64,000 bases of DNA from Nocardioides rubriscoriae (lineage in GTDB: Bacteria; Actinomycetota; Actinomycetes; Propionibacteriales; Nocardioidaceae). Numbering within the stretch: position 1 is the first letter of the stretch; every line of letters starts with the position of its first letter. The stretch spans positions 248,001 to 312,000 of the forward strand of contig NZ_VIYJ01000005.1 of the NCBI RefSeq assembly GCF_008087085.1, read 5' to 3'. A program made the position numbers and the translations under genes. Shown piece after piece: positions 1 to 6,982 of this stretch. The notes beneath the pieces are model-generated. The model was not told the origin of the DNA. It worked only from the letters and a program-made list of their open reading frames with translations, and made no database searches.

Positions 1-398
1 TCGGCGCCTGGCTCGAGCACTTCCCGCTCGAGCGGTTCCTGTTCCTCGTCTACGAGGACGACATCCGCCCCGACCACGCCAAGCTGCCGACGCTGCGCCG
101 GGTCTTCGAGCACCTCGGGGTGCGCCCCGGCTTCGAGCCGGTCGACCTGGGCCTGGCCCGCAACGAACGGGGCTCCCACTTCGACCTGCGCCTCAAGCAC
201 GCCCCGCCCCGCACCCAGCGGGTGATGCGCGCGCTCCCCGCGCCCGTACGCCGCTGGTCACGGTGGGACATCGAGATCGCCGAGGCCGACCGGGCCACCC
301 TGGCCGCGCACTACCGCCCCGAGATCGCCCGGCTCGAGGAGCTCCTCGGCCGGTCGATGCCCTGGGACCTCGGCGCGCCGCGTCCGTCACGCAGGTAA
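1..398 (+). CDS. Sulfotransferase family protein, 3' end (partial)
   Basis: The reading frame is open from base 3 and ends at TAA 396-398, leaving about 131 C-terminal residues; the 5' end lies outside the window. The visible part starts GAWLEHFPLERFLFLVYED and continues with a helix-rich tail (RVFEHLGV, later ARLEELLGR). This matches the C-terminal half of PAPS-dependent sulfotransferases, where a strand ending in YED precedes a helix that helps bind the 3'-phosphate of PAPS. The PAPS 5'-phosphosulfate loop would be upstream and cannot be checked. Substrate unknown. Assignment to the family is fairly good; which sulfotransferase it is cannot be said. Confidence 0.6.
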   Translation, partial: GAWLEHFPLERFLFLVYEDDIRPDHAKLPTLRRVFEHLGVRPGFEPVDLGLARNERGSHFDLRLKHAPPRTQRVMRALPAPVRRWSRWDIEIAEADRATLAAHYRPEIARLEELLGRSMPWDLGAPRPSRR

Positions 399-507
399 CT
401 GACTGTGCAAGGCACACCCAGGTCGGTAGAGCGCCCGGGGTGTACGACGAACAGTCAGTGACATGCGCTGCTCGGCCTCGGCGACGGCGGCGATCCAAAA
501 AGCACTC

Positions 508-538
508 AGCCCCGCCGGGGAGGGAGGGTGGCGGGGCT
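508..538. other. Perfect 9-bp hairpin downstream of the sulfotransferase
   Basis: AGCCCCGCC (508-516) and GGCGGGGCT (530-538) are perfectly complementary around a 13-base purine-rich loop. There is no T-tract on either strand, so it is not a textbook intrinsic terminator, though actinobacterial terminators often lack one. It is the first structured element in the 304-base gap between the sulfotransferase (ends 398) and the ChoD-like gene (ends 703). Those two genes converge, so a transcription end here would be expected. Confidence 0.45.
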
Positions 539-569
539 GTGCGCGTCCACGCGGATGTTGGACATCACA

Positions 570-660
570 CGGACTGTGAACCCGGCCCTTCGGGAGGGAG
601 CATGTATCGCCGGGTTCGATGGCTTAACGAGCCGGGTGCGGGCGGGTTACGCCCGGTCCG
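570..660. ncRNA. Candidate structured RNA: multibranch fold in a convergent gap
   Basis: The segment can fold as a closed multi-stem junction using only perfect pairs. Outer stem CGGAC 570-574 with GTCCG 656-660; stem 2 GAACCCGGC 578-586 with GCCGGGTTC 609-617; stem 3 GGCT 621-624 with AGCC 630-633; stem 4 CGGGCG 639-644 with CGCCCG 650-655. The loop of stem 2 contains a further CCC/GGG mini-hairpin. I do not recognise it as a known riboswitch class, and neither neighbour has it as a 5' leader. The strand is undetermined. GC-rich DNA folds easily by chance, so this is a candidate only. Confidence 0.3.
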
Positions 661-683
661 AAAACTTTCTGCAAGAGTGCCCC

Positions 684-699
684 ACTGGTCTGGACCAGG
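684..699. promoter_or_regulatory. DasR-like palindrome (GntR-family operator)
   Basis: ACTGGTCTGGACCAGG contains the inverted repeat CTGGTC-TG-GACCAG and differs little from the DasR operator consensus ACTGGTCTAGACCA known from Streptomyces amino-sugar and chitin genes. A GAAAACTTTC palindrome of LacI-operator type lies just upstream (660-669). No gene starts downstream in either direction: the next gene is the 3' end of the ChoD-like gene. It may be an orphan or decayed promoter. The regulator is inferred from the motif only. Confidence 0.4.
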
Positions 700-702
700 A
701 CC

Positions 703-2412
703 TCAGGAGACGCTCACGATCGGCAGCCGCAGGGCACCGGACGCCGTCGGCGGGACCGCCGGGTGGCGCGGGGTGACCGGGGCTATCCGCTCGTAGTCGG
801 CACCCAGGGCCGGGCGGGGGTCGGCCTCGCCCTTGTTGGGCCACAGCGCCATCGCCCGCTCGGCCTGGGCCGTGATCGTCAGCGAGGGGTTGACGCCGAG
901 GTTGGCCGAGATGGCCGAGCCGTCGGCGACGTGGAGGCCGGGGTAGCCGAAGACCCGCTGGTAGGGGTCGACGACCCCGGTCTCGGGCGAGGTGCCGATG
1001 GCGCAGCCGCCGATGAAGTGGGCGGTCAGCGGCATGTTGAACGGCTCACCGATGTTGCCGCCGGGGATGCCGCCCAGGATGCCGGCGATGCGGCGTACGG
1101 CGTCGTTGGCGGCCGGGATCCAGGTCGGGTTGGGCGCACCGTGGCCCTGCTTGGAGGTCATCCGCCACCCGAGCGCGCCCTTCTTGCCGTAGGTCGTGAT
1201 CGAGTTGTCGAGGCTCTGCATCACCAGCGCGATCACGGTGCGCTCCGACCAGTGCTTGAGGTCGTAGAAGTCCAGCAGGCTGCCCTTCTGCTTCCACATC
1301 TCCTTGGCCCACTTGCGCACGCGCGGCACGTCGCCGTCGCCGTCGGTGAGGACGGTCTGCAGCATCGCCATCGTGTTGAAGCCCTTGCCGTAGCGGCACG
1401 GCTCGATGTGGGTGTGCTCGTCGGGGTGGAAGCTGGAGGTGATCGCCACGCCGTAGGTGTAGTCGGTCGTGTCGCTCTTGGGCGCGATGGCGCCGAGGAT
1501 CGACTCGGAGTTGGTGCGCGACAAGAAGCCGAGCCGGTCGGACAGACGCGGCAGGTGCCCCTCGTCCTTCATCCGGTGCAACAGCTTCTGGGTGCCGAGC
1601 GCGGCGGCCGCCATGACGACGTGCTCGGCGGTGATGACCCGGGTGTTCTTGCCGGTGGCGCGCTTGGCCTTGGTGTACTTGACCCGGACGTCGTAGCCGC
1701 CGCCCTCGCGCGGGTTGATGCGGGTGACCGTGGTCAGCGGGAGGACCTTCGCGCCGCGCTTCTCGGCGAGGTAGAGGTAGTTCTTGACCAGGGTGTTCTT
1801 GGCGTTGTGGCGACAGCCCGACATGCACTCGCCGCAGTTGAGGCAGGCGTTGCGCGCCGGGCCCTCGCCGCCGAAGAAGGGGTCCTCAACCTGCTCGCCC
1901 GGCGCGGCCTCGGGGCCGCCGAAGAACACGCCGACCGGGGTCGGGTGGAAGGTCTCGCCGACGCCCATGTCGGTCGCGACCTTCTCCATCACGTCGTCGG
2001 CGGGGGTGCGCACCGGGTTGTCGACCACGCCGAGCATCCGCTTGGCCTGGTCGTAGTAGGGCGCGAGCTCGTCCTTCCAGTCGGTGATGCCGGACCACTG
2101 CGGGTCCTTGTAGAACTGGTCGAGCGGCTCGTAGAGGGTGTTGGCGTAGACCAGCGAGCCGCCGCCCACGCCGGCACCGGCGACGATGAGGGTGTCGCGC
2201 AGCGCGTCGATGCGCTGGATGCCGTAGCACCCGAGCGCGGGCGCCCACAGGTAGCGCTTGAGGTCGAAGGTGCCGGAGGCGAAGTCCTTGTCCTCGAAGC
2301 GAGGGCCGGCCTCGACGACGCCGACCTTGTAGCCCTTCTCGGTCAGCCGCAGGGCGGCGACGGAGCCACCGAAGCCGGAGCCGATCACCAACACGTCGAA
2401 GTCGTAGTCCAT
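703..2412 (-). CDS. choD: GMC-family oxidoreductase, ChoD (cholesterol oxidase)-like
   Basis: Predicted FAD-dependent 3-hydroxysteroid/alcohol oxidoreductase of 569 residues. The Rossmann FAD motif GSGFGG is at residues 11-16, a glycine-rich GAGVGGGS loop near 79-86, and the GMC C-terminal domain (TAHFIGG..., ISANLGVNPS) after about 475. A Cys-x2-Cys-x2-Cys-x3-Cys cluster at 190-200 parallels one in mycobacterial ChoD, as does most of the sequence. ATG 2412 is chosen because it gives the N-terminus seen in ChoD (MxxDYDVL-type) and has an AGGA upstream. An in-frame ATG at 2499 overlaps the gabD2 stop and would add 29 residues encoded by a 9-bp repeat. True steroid oxidase activity is unproven; ChoD homologues may act on other substrates. 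Confidence 0.85.
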   Translation of the reverse strand: MDYDFDVLVIGSGFGGSVAALRLTEKGYKVGVVEAGPRFEDKDFASGTFDLKRYLWAPALGCYGIQRIDALRDTLIVAGAGVGGGSLVYANTLYEPLDQFYKDPQWSGITDWKDELAPYYDQAKRMLGVVDNPVRTPADDVMEKVATDMGVGETFHPTPVGVFFGGPEAAPGEQVEDPFFGGEGPARNACLNCGECMSGCRHNAKNTLVKNYLYLAEKRGAKVLPLTTVTRINPREGGGYDVRVKYTKAKRATGKNTRVITAEHVVMAAAALGTQKLLHRMKDEGHLPRLSDRLGFLSRTNSESILGAIAPKSDTTDYTYGVAITSSFHPDEHTHIEPCRYGKGFNTMAMLQTVLTDGDGDVPRVRKWAKEMWKQKGSLLDFYDLKHWSERTVIALVMQSLDNSITTYGKKGALGWRMTSKQGHGAPNPTWIPAANDAVRRIAGILGGIPGGNIGEPFNMPLTAHFIGGCAIGTSPETGVVDPYQRVFGYPGLHVADGSAISANLGVNPSLTITAQAERAMALWPNKGEADPRPALGADYERIAPVTPRHPAVPPTASGALRLPIVSVS

Positions 2413-2442
2413 GTCCCTGTCCTTGTCCCTGGTCACACCGGT

Positions 2443-2496
2443 GGTCGAGCTGGTCGAGCTGGTCGAGCTGGTCGAGCTGGTCGAGCTGGTCGAGCC
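2443..2496. repeat. Six tandem copies of a 9-bp repeat (GGTCGAGCT)
   Basis: GGTCGAGCT is repeated head to tail at 2443, 2452, 2461, 2470, 2479 and 2488 (last copy ends CC). It fills the space between the gabD2 stop and the choD start. On the minus strand it reads as Ser-Thr-Ser units in frame with choD from ATG 2499, so copy-number change would preserve frame. A degenerate three-copy version follows groEL at 33094-33120. Confidence 0.9.
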
Positions 2497-2498
2497 CA

Positions 2499-4127
2499 TC
2501 AGGCCCGTCCGAGCTTCTTCATGAGGCGGAGGTTGGCGGTCATCACCTTGGCGTAGGTCTCGTCGGACATGCCGAGCATCGGCGCGAACCGGACGAGCCG
2601 CTGCGTGGCGACCGACTGCGACTCCGTGTAGCGGTGGACGCCCTCCGCGCCCTGGCGGCGTCCCATGCCCGACTCGCGCATGCCGCCCATCGGGGAGTCG
2701 ATGCTGGCGAACGTCGCCCCGAAGGCCTCGTTGATGTTGACGGTGCCGCACTTGATCTCGCGGGCGACCGAGCGGGCGCGGTGGCCGTCCTGGCTGTAGA
2801 TCGACGCGTTGAGGCCGTACTCGCCGTCGTTGGCGCGGGCCACGGCGTCGGTCTCGTCGTGGAAGCGGTAGAGCGACACGACCGGGCCGAAGGTCTCGTG
2901 GCCGAAGCAGGTCATGTCGGGCGTGACGCCCTCGAGGATCGTCGGCTCGTAGTAGAAGGGCCCGAGATCGGGCCGCGCCCGGCCGCCGACGAGCACCCGG
3001 GCGCCCTTCGCGACGGCGTCGTCGACGTGGGCGACGACGGTGTCGAGCTGATCCTGGCTGATCAGGGAGCCCATGTCGTTGTCCCAGTCGAGGGTGGCCC
3101 CGAGGGTCATCGCCTGGGTCCGGGCGACGAACCGCTCGACGAACCGGTCGTAGACCTGGTCGGCGACGAACATCCGCTCGGTCGAGACGCAGAGCTGGCC
3201 CGCGTTGGAGAATGACGCGCGCACGGCGCCCTCGGCCGCCTTCTCGAGGTCGGCGTCACGCAGCACGAGCAGGGGGTTCTTGCCGCCGAGCTCGAGCGAG
3301 CAGCCGATCAGCCGCTCGGCGCACTGGGCGGCGATGATCTTGCCGGTGGCGGTCGAGCCGGTGAAGCAGACGTAGTCGGACCGCGAGATGATCGGGCCGC
3401 CGAGCTCGCGCCCGGGCCCGGCGACGACCTGCCAGAGGTCCTTCGGGAAGCCGGCCTCGTCGAGCAGGCGGGCGCCGAGCAGGGCGGTGAGCATCGTCTG
3501 CGCGTCGGGCTTGGTCACCACGGCGTTGCCGGCGAGCAGGGCGGGCAGCCCGTCGCACAGCGCCATCGTGAACGGGTAGTTCCACGGCGAGATGATGCCG
3601 ACGACGCCCTTGGGCACGTGGTTGACCTCGACCCGGGTCAGGCCGGGCACCACGCCGAGCCGGCGCCTGGTGTCGAGGTGACGATGGGCGGTGCGCGCGT
3701 AGTAGCGGGCCGTGAGCGCGATGTGGAGGGCCTCGTCGAAGGCGTGCTTGCGGGCCTTGCCCGACTCGAGCACGACCAGGTCGATGATCTCGTCCTGCCG
3801 GTCGAGCACGAGGTCGTGCAGGCGCAGCAGCATCGCGGCCCGCTCGTCGAGCGGGGTGCGGGCCCACACGGCCTGGGCCCGTCGGGCCCGGGCGAAGGCG
3901 TCGGCGACGTCGTCGTCACCGGACTGCGGGACGTGCGCGAGCGGGGCGCCGTCGAGCGGGCTGTGCACGGCGACCGTGCGGCCGGTGGTGGCCACGAGCC
4001 GCGCGGTGAGGCCGGCGACGTAGTCGGGCTCGAGAGCGTAGGCCGCCGTCGGGTCGTGCTCGGGATCGGCCGGGCCCTGCGCCAACGGAGGTCCACCTGC
4101 GGGCGTCGGGTTCTGAGGGGCGACCAT
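2499..4127 (-). CDS. gabD2: Succinate-semialdehyde dehydrogenase (NADP+), GabD2-like
   Basis: Aldehyde dehydrogenase superfamily member of 542 residues, closest in memory to mycobacterial GabD2 (succinic semialdehyde to succinate). Seen: the SPWNYP motif near 180, the cofactor-binding Lys in VVTKPDA (K206), the general base E279 in LELGGKNP, and the nucleophile C313 in NAGQLCVS. The C-terminal extension (about 30 residues after the catalytic fold) is typical of the GabD2 group. Its TGA overlaps an alternative ATG of the downstream choD (TGATG), suggesting co-translation. Substrate is inferred from family similarity; other medium aldehydes are possible, given its lipid-catabolic neighbours. 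Confidence 0.8.
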   Translation of the reverse strand: MVAPQNPTPAGGPPLAQGPADPEHDPTAAYALEPDYVAGLTARLVATTGRTVAVHSPLDGAPLAHVPQSGDDDVADAFARARRAQAVWARTPLDERAAMLLRLHDLVLDRQDEIIDLVVLESGKARKHAFDEALHIALTARYYARTAHRHLDTRRRLGVVPGLTRVEVNHVPKGVVGIISPWNYPFTMALCDGLPALLAGNAVVTKPDAQTMLTALLGARLLDEAGFPKDLWQVVAGPGRELGGPIISRSDYVCFTGSTATGKIIAAQCAERLIGCSLELGGKNPLLVLRDADLEKAAEGAVRASFSNAGQLCVSTERMFVADQVYDRFVERFVARTQAMTLGATLDWDNDMGSLISQDQLDTVVAHVDDAVAKGARVLVGGRARPDLGPFYYEPTILEGVTPDMTCFGHETFGPVVSLYRFHDETDAVARANDGEYGLNASIYSQDGHRARSVAREIKCGTVNINEAFGATFASIDSPMGGMRESGMGRRQGAEGVHRYTESQSVATQRLVRFAPMLGMSDETYAKVMTANLRLMKKLGRA

Positions 4128-4142
4128 AAGTACCGAGAGTAT

Positions 4143-4176
4143 GTGACCGGGGTCTCCACGGCTACCGATCGGTCAC
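4143..4176. promoter_or_regulatory. Palindromic operator upstream of gabD2
   Basis: Within the 180-base gap upstream of gabD2, ACCGATCGGT (4164-4173) is a perfect 10-bp palindrome, and GTGACCG (4143-4149) pairs perfectly with CGGTCAC (4170-4176). The position, 16-49 bases upstream of the gabD2 ATG, suits a repressor site, probably TetR-type. No regulator is encoded next to it. Confidence 0.4.
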
Positions 4177-4246
4177 GATGTGGCGCTTTACACATCATGG
4201 TCGCGTGTCAACCGCGGGTGGGGTCGGCCTGGTCGGCTGCGGTCGG

Positions 4247-4289
4247 GGTCTCGAGACGGTCGCGGGCGACCACCTCGACCACCGCGGGG
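4247..4289. repeat. Dispersed palindromic repeat, single copy
   Basis: GGTCTCGAGACGGTCGC... followed by GCGACCACCTCGACCACC forms an imperfect hairpin and is the same family as the arrays at 39.5, 41.4 and 51.1 kb. It sits in the gap between the two aldehyde dehydrogenase genes. Confidence 0.75.
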
Positions 4290-4307
4290 TGACGGTCGCG
4301 GGCGGTG

Positions 4308-5762
4308 CTAGGTGGCCGGCGCCTCGAGGTAGATCGACTTGAGCTCGGTGTACTGGCCCAGGCCCTCCGGTCCGAACTCGCGACCCAGCCCGGAGGCCTT
4401 GTAGCCGCCGAACGGCGCGGCGAAGTCCATCGTGTAGGTGTTGACGCCGTAGGTGCCGGTGCGCACGCGGCGGGCCACGTCGAGGCCGGCGGTCGGGTCG
4501 CCGGTCCAGACCGTGCCGGCCAGCCCGTAGTCGGAGTCGTTGGCGATCCGGACGGCGTCGTCGACGTCGTCGTAGGCGATCACCGACAGCACGGGGCCGA
4601 AGATCTCCTCCTGGGCGATGCGCATCCGGTTGTCGACGTCGGCGAAGACGGTGGGCCGGACGTACCAGCCGCGGTCGAGGCCGTCGGGCATGCCGTTGCC
4701 GCCGACGACCACGCGGGCGCCCTCCTCCTGGCCGATGGCGATGTACTTCTCCACGCGCTCCTGCTGGCGCTGGGCGACCATGGGCCCGATCTCGGTGGCG
4801 GGGTCCATCGGGTCGCCGACCTGCATCGTGCCGACCGCCTCGGCGAGGGCGTCGACCACGGCGTCGTAGTTGGCGCGGCTGGCCAGGATGCGGGTCTGGG
4901 CCACGCAGGCCTGCCCGGAGTTCATCAGGGCGGTGAACTTCAGGCCCTCGATCGCGGTGGTCAGGTCGGCGTCGTCGAGCACGATGGCGGCGGACTTGCC
5001 GCCCAGCTCGAGGCTGACCCGCTTGAGCTGGGTGCCGCAGACGGCGGCGATCCTGCGGCCGGCGTCGGTCGAGCCGGTGAACGCGACCTTGTCGACGCCC
5101 GGGTGGGCCACGAGGTGCTCGCCGACCTCGCGGCCACCGGCGACGATGTTGACCACGCCGGCCGGCACCCCGGCCTCGTGCAGCAGCTCGGCCATCAGGT
5201 AGCAGTCGAGCGGGGTCTCGGGCGCGGGCTTGACGACCACGGTGCAGCCGGCGAGCAGCGCCGGGACGACCTTGGACATGATCGTGAACTGCGGGACGTT
5301 CCACGGCGGGATGGCAGCGACGACGCCCACCGGCTCTCGGCGTACGAGGACCGGGGTGCCGAGGACGCCGGTCCGGGACTCCTCCCACGGGTAGTCGCGC
5401 GCGATCGTCAGGAACGCCTCGATCTGCATCCACGGCGCGGGCGACTGGGCCAGGTTGGAGAACGACGTCGGCGAGCCCATCTCGGTGGTGATGAGGTCGG
5501 CCATCTCGGCCAGTCGGCCGGCGTAGAGACCGGAGAAGGTCTGCACGACGTCGATCCGTTCCTGCGGCGTGAGCCGGGGCCATGGCCCGTGGTCGAAGGC
5601 GCGCCGGGCTGCGGCGACCGCGGCATCGATGTCGGCGGTGGTGCCCTCCGGCACGGTCGCGACCACCTCCTCGGTGTGGGGCGAGACGACCTGGAGGGTC
5701 TGGCCCGTGGCGGGGGCCGCCCAGCCGCCGTCGATGAAGAAGGTGTCGCGGTCGAGGGTCAT
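4308..5762 (-). CDS. NAD(P)-dependent aldehyde dehydrogenase
   Basis: Aldehyde dehydrogenase of 484 residues, usual for the family. Motifs: PPWNVP at 152-157, VVVKPAPETP with the cofactor Lys at 178, FTGSTDAG at 228-235, general base E252 (LELGGKS), catalytic C286 (NSGQACVAQTR) and the EEIFGPVLS motif. ATG 5762 is taken as start because the domain begins immediately and upstream sequence is repeat DNA. It lies in the same orientation as the APH-fold kinase, lipocalin-like protein, GabD2 and ChoD genes, which suggests oxidation of an aldehyde from lipid or steroid breakdown. The substrate cannot be read from sequence. Confidence 0.85.
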   Translation of the reverse strand: MTLDRDTFFIDGGWAAPATGQTLQVVSPHTEEVVATVPEGTTADIDAAVAAARRAFDHGPWPRLTPQERIDVVQTFSGLYAGRLAEMADLITTEMGSPTSFSNLAQSPAPWMQIEAFLTIARDYPWEESRTGVLGTPVLVRREPVGVVAAIPPWNVPQFTIMSKVVPALLAGCTVVVKPAPETPLDCYLMAELLHEAGVPAGVVNIVAGGREVGEHLVAHPGVDKVAFTGSTDAGRRIAAVCGTQLKRVSLELGGKSAAIVLDDADLTTAIEGLKFTALMNSGQACVAQTRILASRANYDAVVDALAEAVGTMQVGDPMDPATEIGPMVAQRQQERVEKYIAIGQEEGARVVVGGNGMPDGLDRGWYVRPTVFADVDNRMRIAQEEIFGPVLSVIAYDDVDDAVRIANDSDYGLAGTVWTGDPTAGLDVARRVRTGTYGVNTYTMDFAAPFGGYKASGLGREFGPEGLGQYTELKSIYLEAPAT

Positions 5763-5795
5763 GGTCGTCTCCGTCAGGGTCGGGTGGGCTGATGT

Positions 5796-5833
5796 GGTCT
5801 CGACGCTCGCTTCGCTCGCACCTCGACCACCGT
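5796..5833. repeat. Dispersed palindromic repeat, variant copy
   Basis: GGTCTCGACGCTCGC...GCACCTCGACCACC forms a hairpin with arms GTGGTCTCGA/TCGACCAC-like. It is a variant of the repeat family found elsewhere in the window and fills the 76-base gap between two minus-strand genes, so it may trim or stabilise a shared mRNA. Confidence 0.65.
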
Positions 5834-5838
5834 CGTGG

Positions 5839-6981
5839 TCAGGGGGCGAGGGTGAACCAGTCGGCGAAGCCGGAGGGGTCGTGGCGGCCGAGCGCGCCGT
5901 GCTCGAACAGGCCCCAGCCCTCCTGGGCGTCGCCCCCTCCCTCACGGCACAGGGCACGGCCGACGTGGTCGATCACCCCGAACATGACGCGCCCGGCGAC
6001 GTCGGGGGCGCTGACGTCGTAGGTGACGCGCTCGGTGAACCCGGCGCCCTTCCAGACGCCGTGGCTCCAGTCGGGGTCGCCGCCGTAGCCACCCCCGACG
6101 TGCAGGGGAACGGCGAGCCGCGACTCGACCTCGACGACCAGCGGCGTGCCGGTGGGCGTGGTGCACGTGAGGGTCGCGCCGGTCGGGACCCGGGTGCCCG
6201 AGGTGTAGCGCACGCTCACGTGCGGCCAGCCCAGCTGCTCGACGCGACCGTCCTTCCAGACCCGGTGGCAGTCGTTGAGCGAGCGGTAGCCGTCGGGCTC
6301 CTCCTGCACGATGAGGCACAGCATGAAGTCGTCGAAGCGCATCGGCACGTAGAGCCACCACATGCCCTCGAACTCCGGCGTGGCCGGCGCGCCCGCGGGT
6401 GGCGCCTCCCCCACCGGCCGGATGCCCCACGACCGGTCGCGGCTGCCGACCCAGCGGTCGGGGGTGACCTCGAGGTCGGTGCCGTCGACGCTGATCACGC
6501 CCTCCCAGGAGCCGACCTGGGCGAAGCGCTGGGCGTCGAGGGTGACCCGCGAGCCGGCCCGCATCACGTGCGGCACCTCCTGCAGCGCCGGGAAGGACCC
6601 CTGCCAGGTGAGGTCGGCCGCGATGCCCTCGGTCTCCTCGAGCACCATCCGCACCCGCTGCAGCGGCTCGAGCACCTCGAGCCGGTAGGGGCCGACGTGC
6701 TGGTTCATCCGGTCGTCGTCGATCGGGTCGCCGAGGTGGAGCGCCGTCTGCTCGTCGCCGCGACGCAGCAGGAAGAACGCGTCCTTGGTGCCGAGGTTGG
6801 GGTAGTAGCCGTGCCCGAAGATCGCGAAGACGTCGCCGGTGCGGTCGTGGGCGTTGAAGTAGGACCGGTCGTAGAAGTTGCGGTCCGACGAGGCCGCCCA
6901 CGTGACCGGCAGCGGCGCCTGGTGGATCGGGTACTCGTCGAGGGCGCTCAGGCCGTGCGTGCTCGGCAGCCGGGAGGCCAC
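5839..6981 (-). CDS. Lipocalin/CrtC-like conserved protein (DUF7064/DUF7065 type)
   Basis: A 380-residue cytoplasmic protein with no signal peptide or membrane segment, starting GTG one base after the stop of the upstream APH-fold gene, so the two are co-translated. The sequence is rich in beta strands with repeated Trp/Gly motifs (for example VGSRDRSWGIRP near 190 and MWWLYVPMRFDD), matching actinobacterial proteins with two AttH/CrtC-like lipocalin domains often found beside ACAD10/11-like kinases. These folds bind hydrophobic ligands. Function is not established; a role in lipid or isoprenoid turnover is inferred from neighbours only. Confidence 0.6.
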   Translation of the reverse strand: MASRLPSTHGLSALDEYPIHQAPLPVTWAASSDRNFYDRSYFNAHDRTGDVFAIFGHGYYPNLGTKDAFFLLRRGDEQTALHLGDPIDDDRMNQHVGPYRLEVLEPLQRVRMVLEETEGIAADLTWQGSFPALQEVPHVMRAGSRVTLDAQRFAQVGSWEGVISVDGTDLEVTPDRWVGSRDRSWGIRPVGEAPPAGAPATPEFEGMWWLYVPMRFDDFMLCLIVQEEPDGYRSLNDCHRVWKDGRVEQLGWPHVSVRYTSGTRVPTGATLTCTTPTGTPLVVEVESRLAVPLHVGGGYGGDPDWSHGVWKGAGFTERVTYDVSAPDVAGRVMFGVIDHVGRALCREGGGDAQEGWGLFEHGALGRHDPSGFADWFTLAP

Positions 6982-6982
6982 G

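Noticed and set aside
609..625. GGGTTCGAT considered as a tRNA T-arm
   Set aside because: No anticodon arm, acceptor stem or 3' CCA-like end fits around it.
570..660. Structured segment considered as a riboswitch for choD
   Set aside because: It lies downstream of the choD stop, and no gene starts after it on the plus strand.
763..2556. Long plus-strand frame opposite choD
   Set aside because: Composition (Val/Gly/Asp/Arg-rich, no domain) is that of a complement of a GC-rich gene; choD on the other strand has full family motifs.
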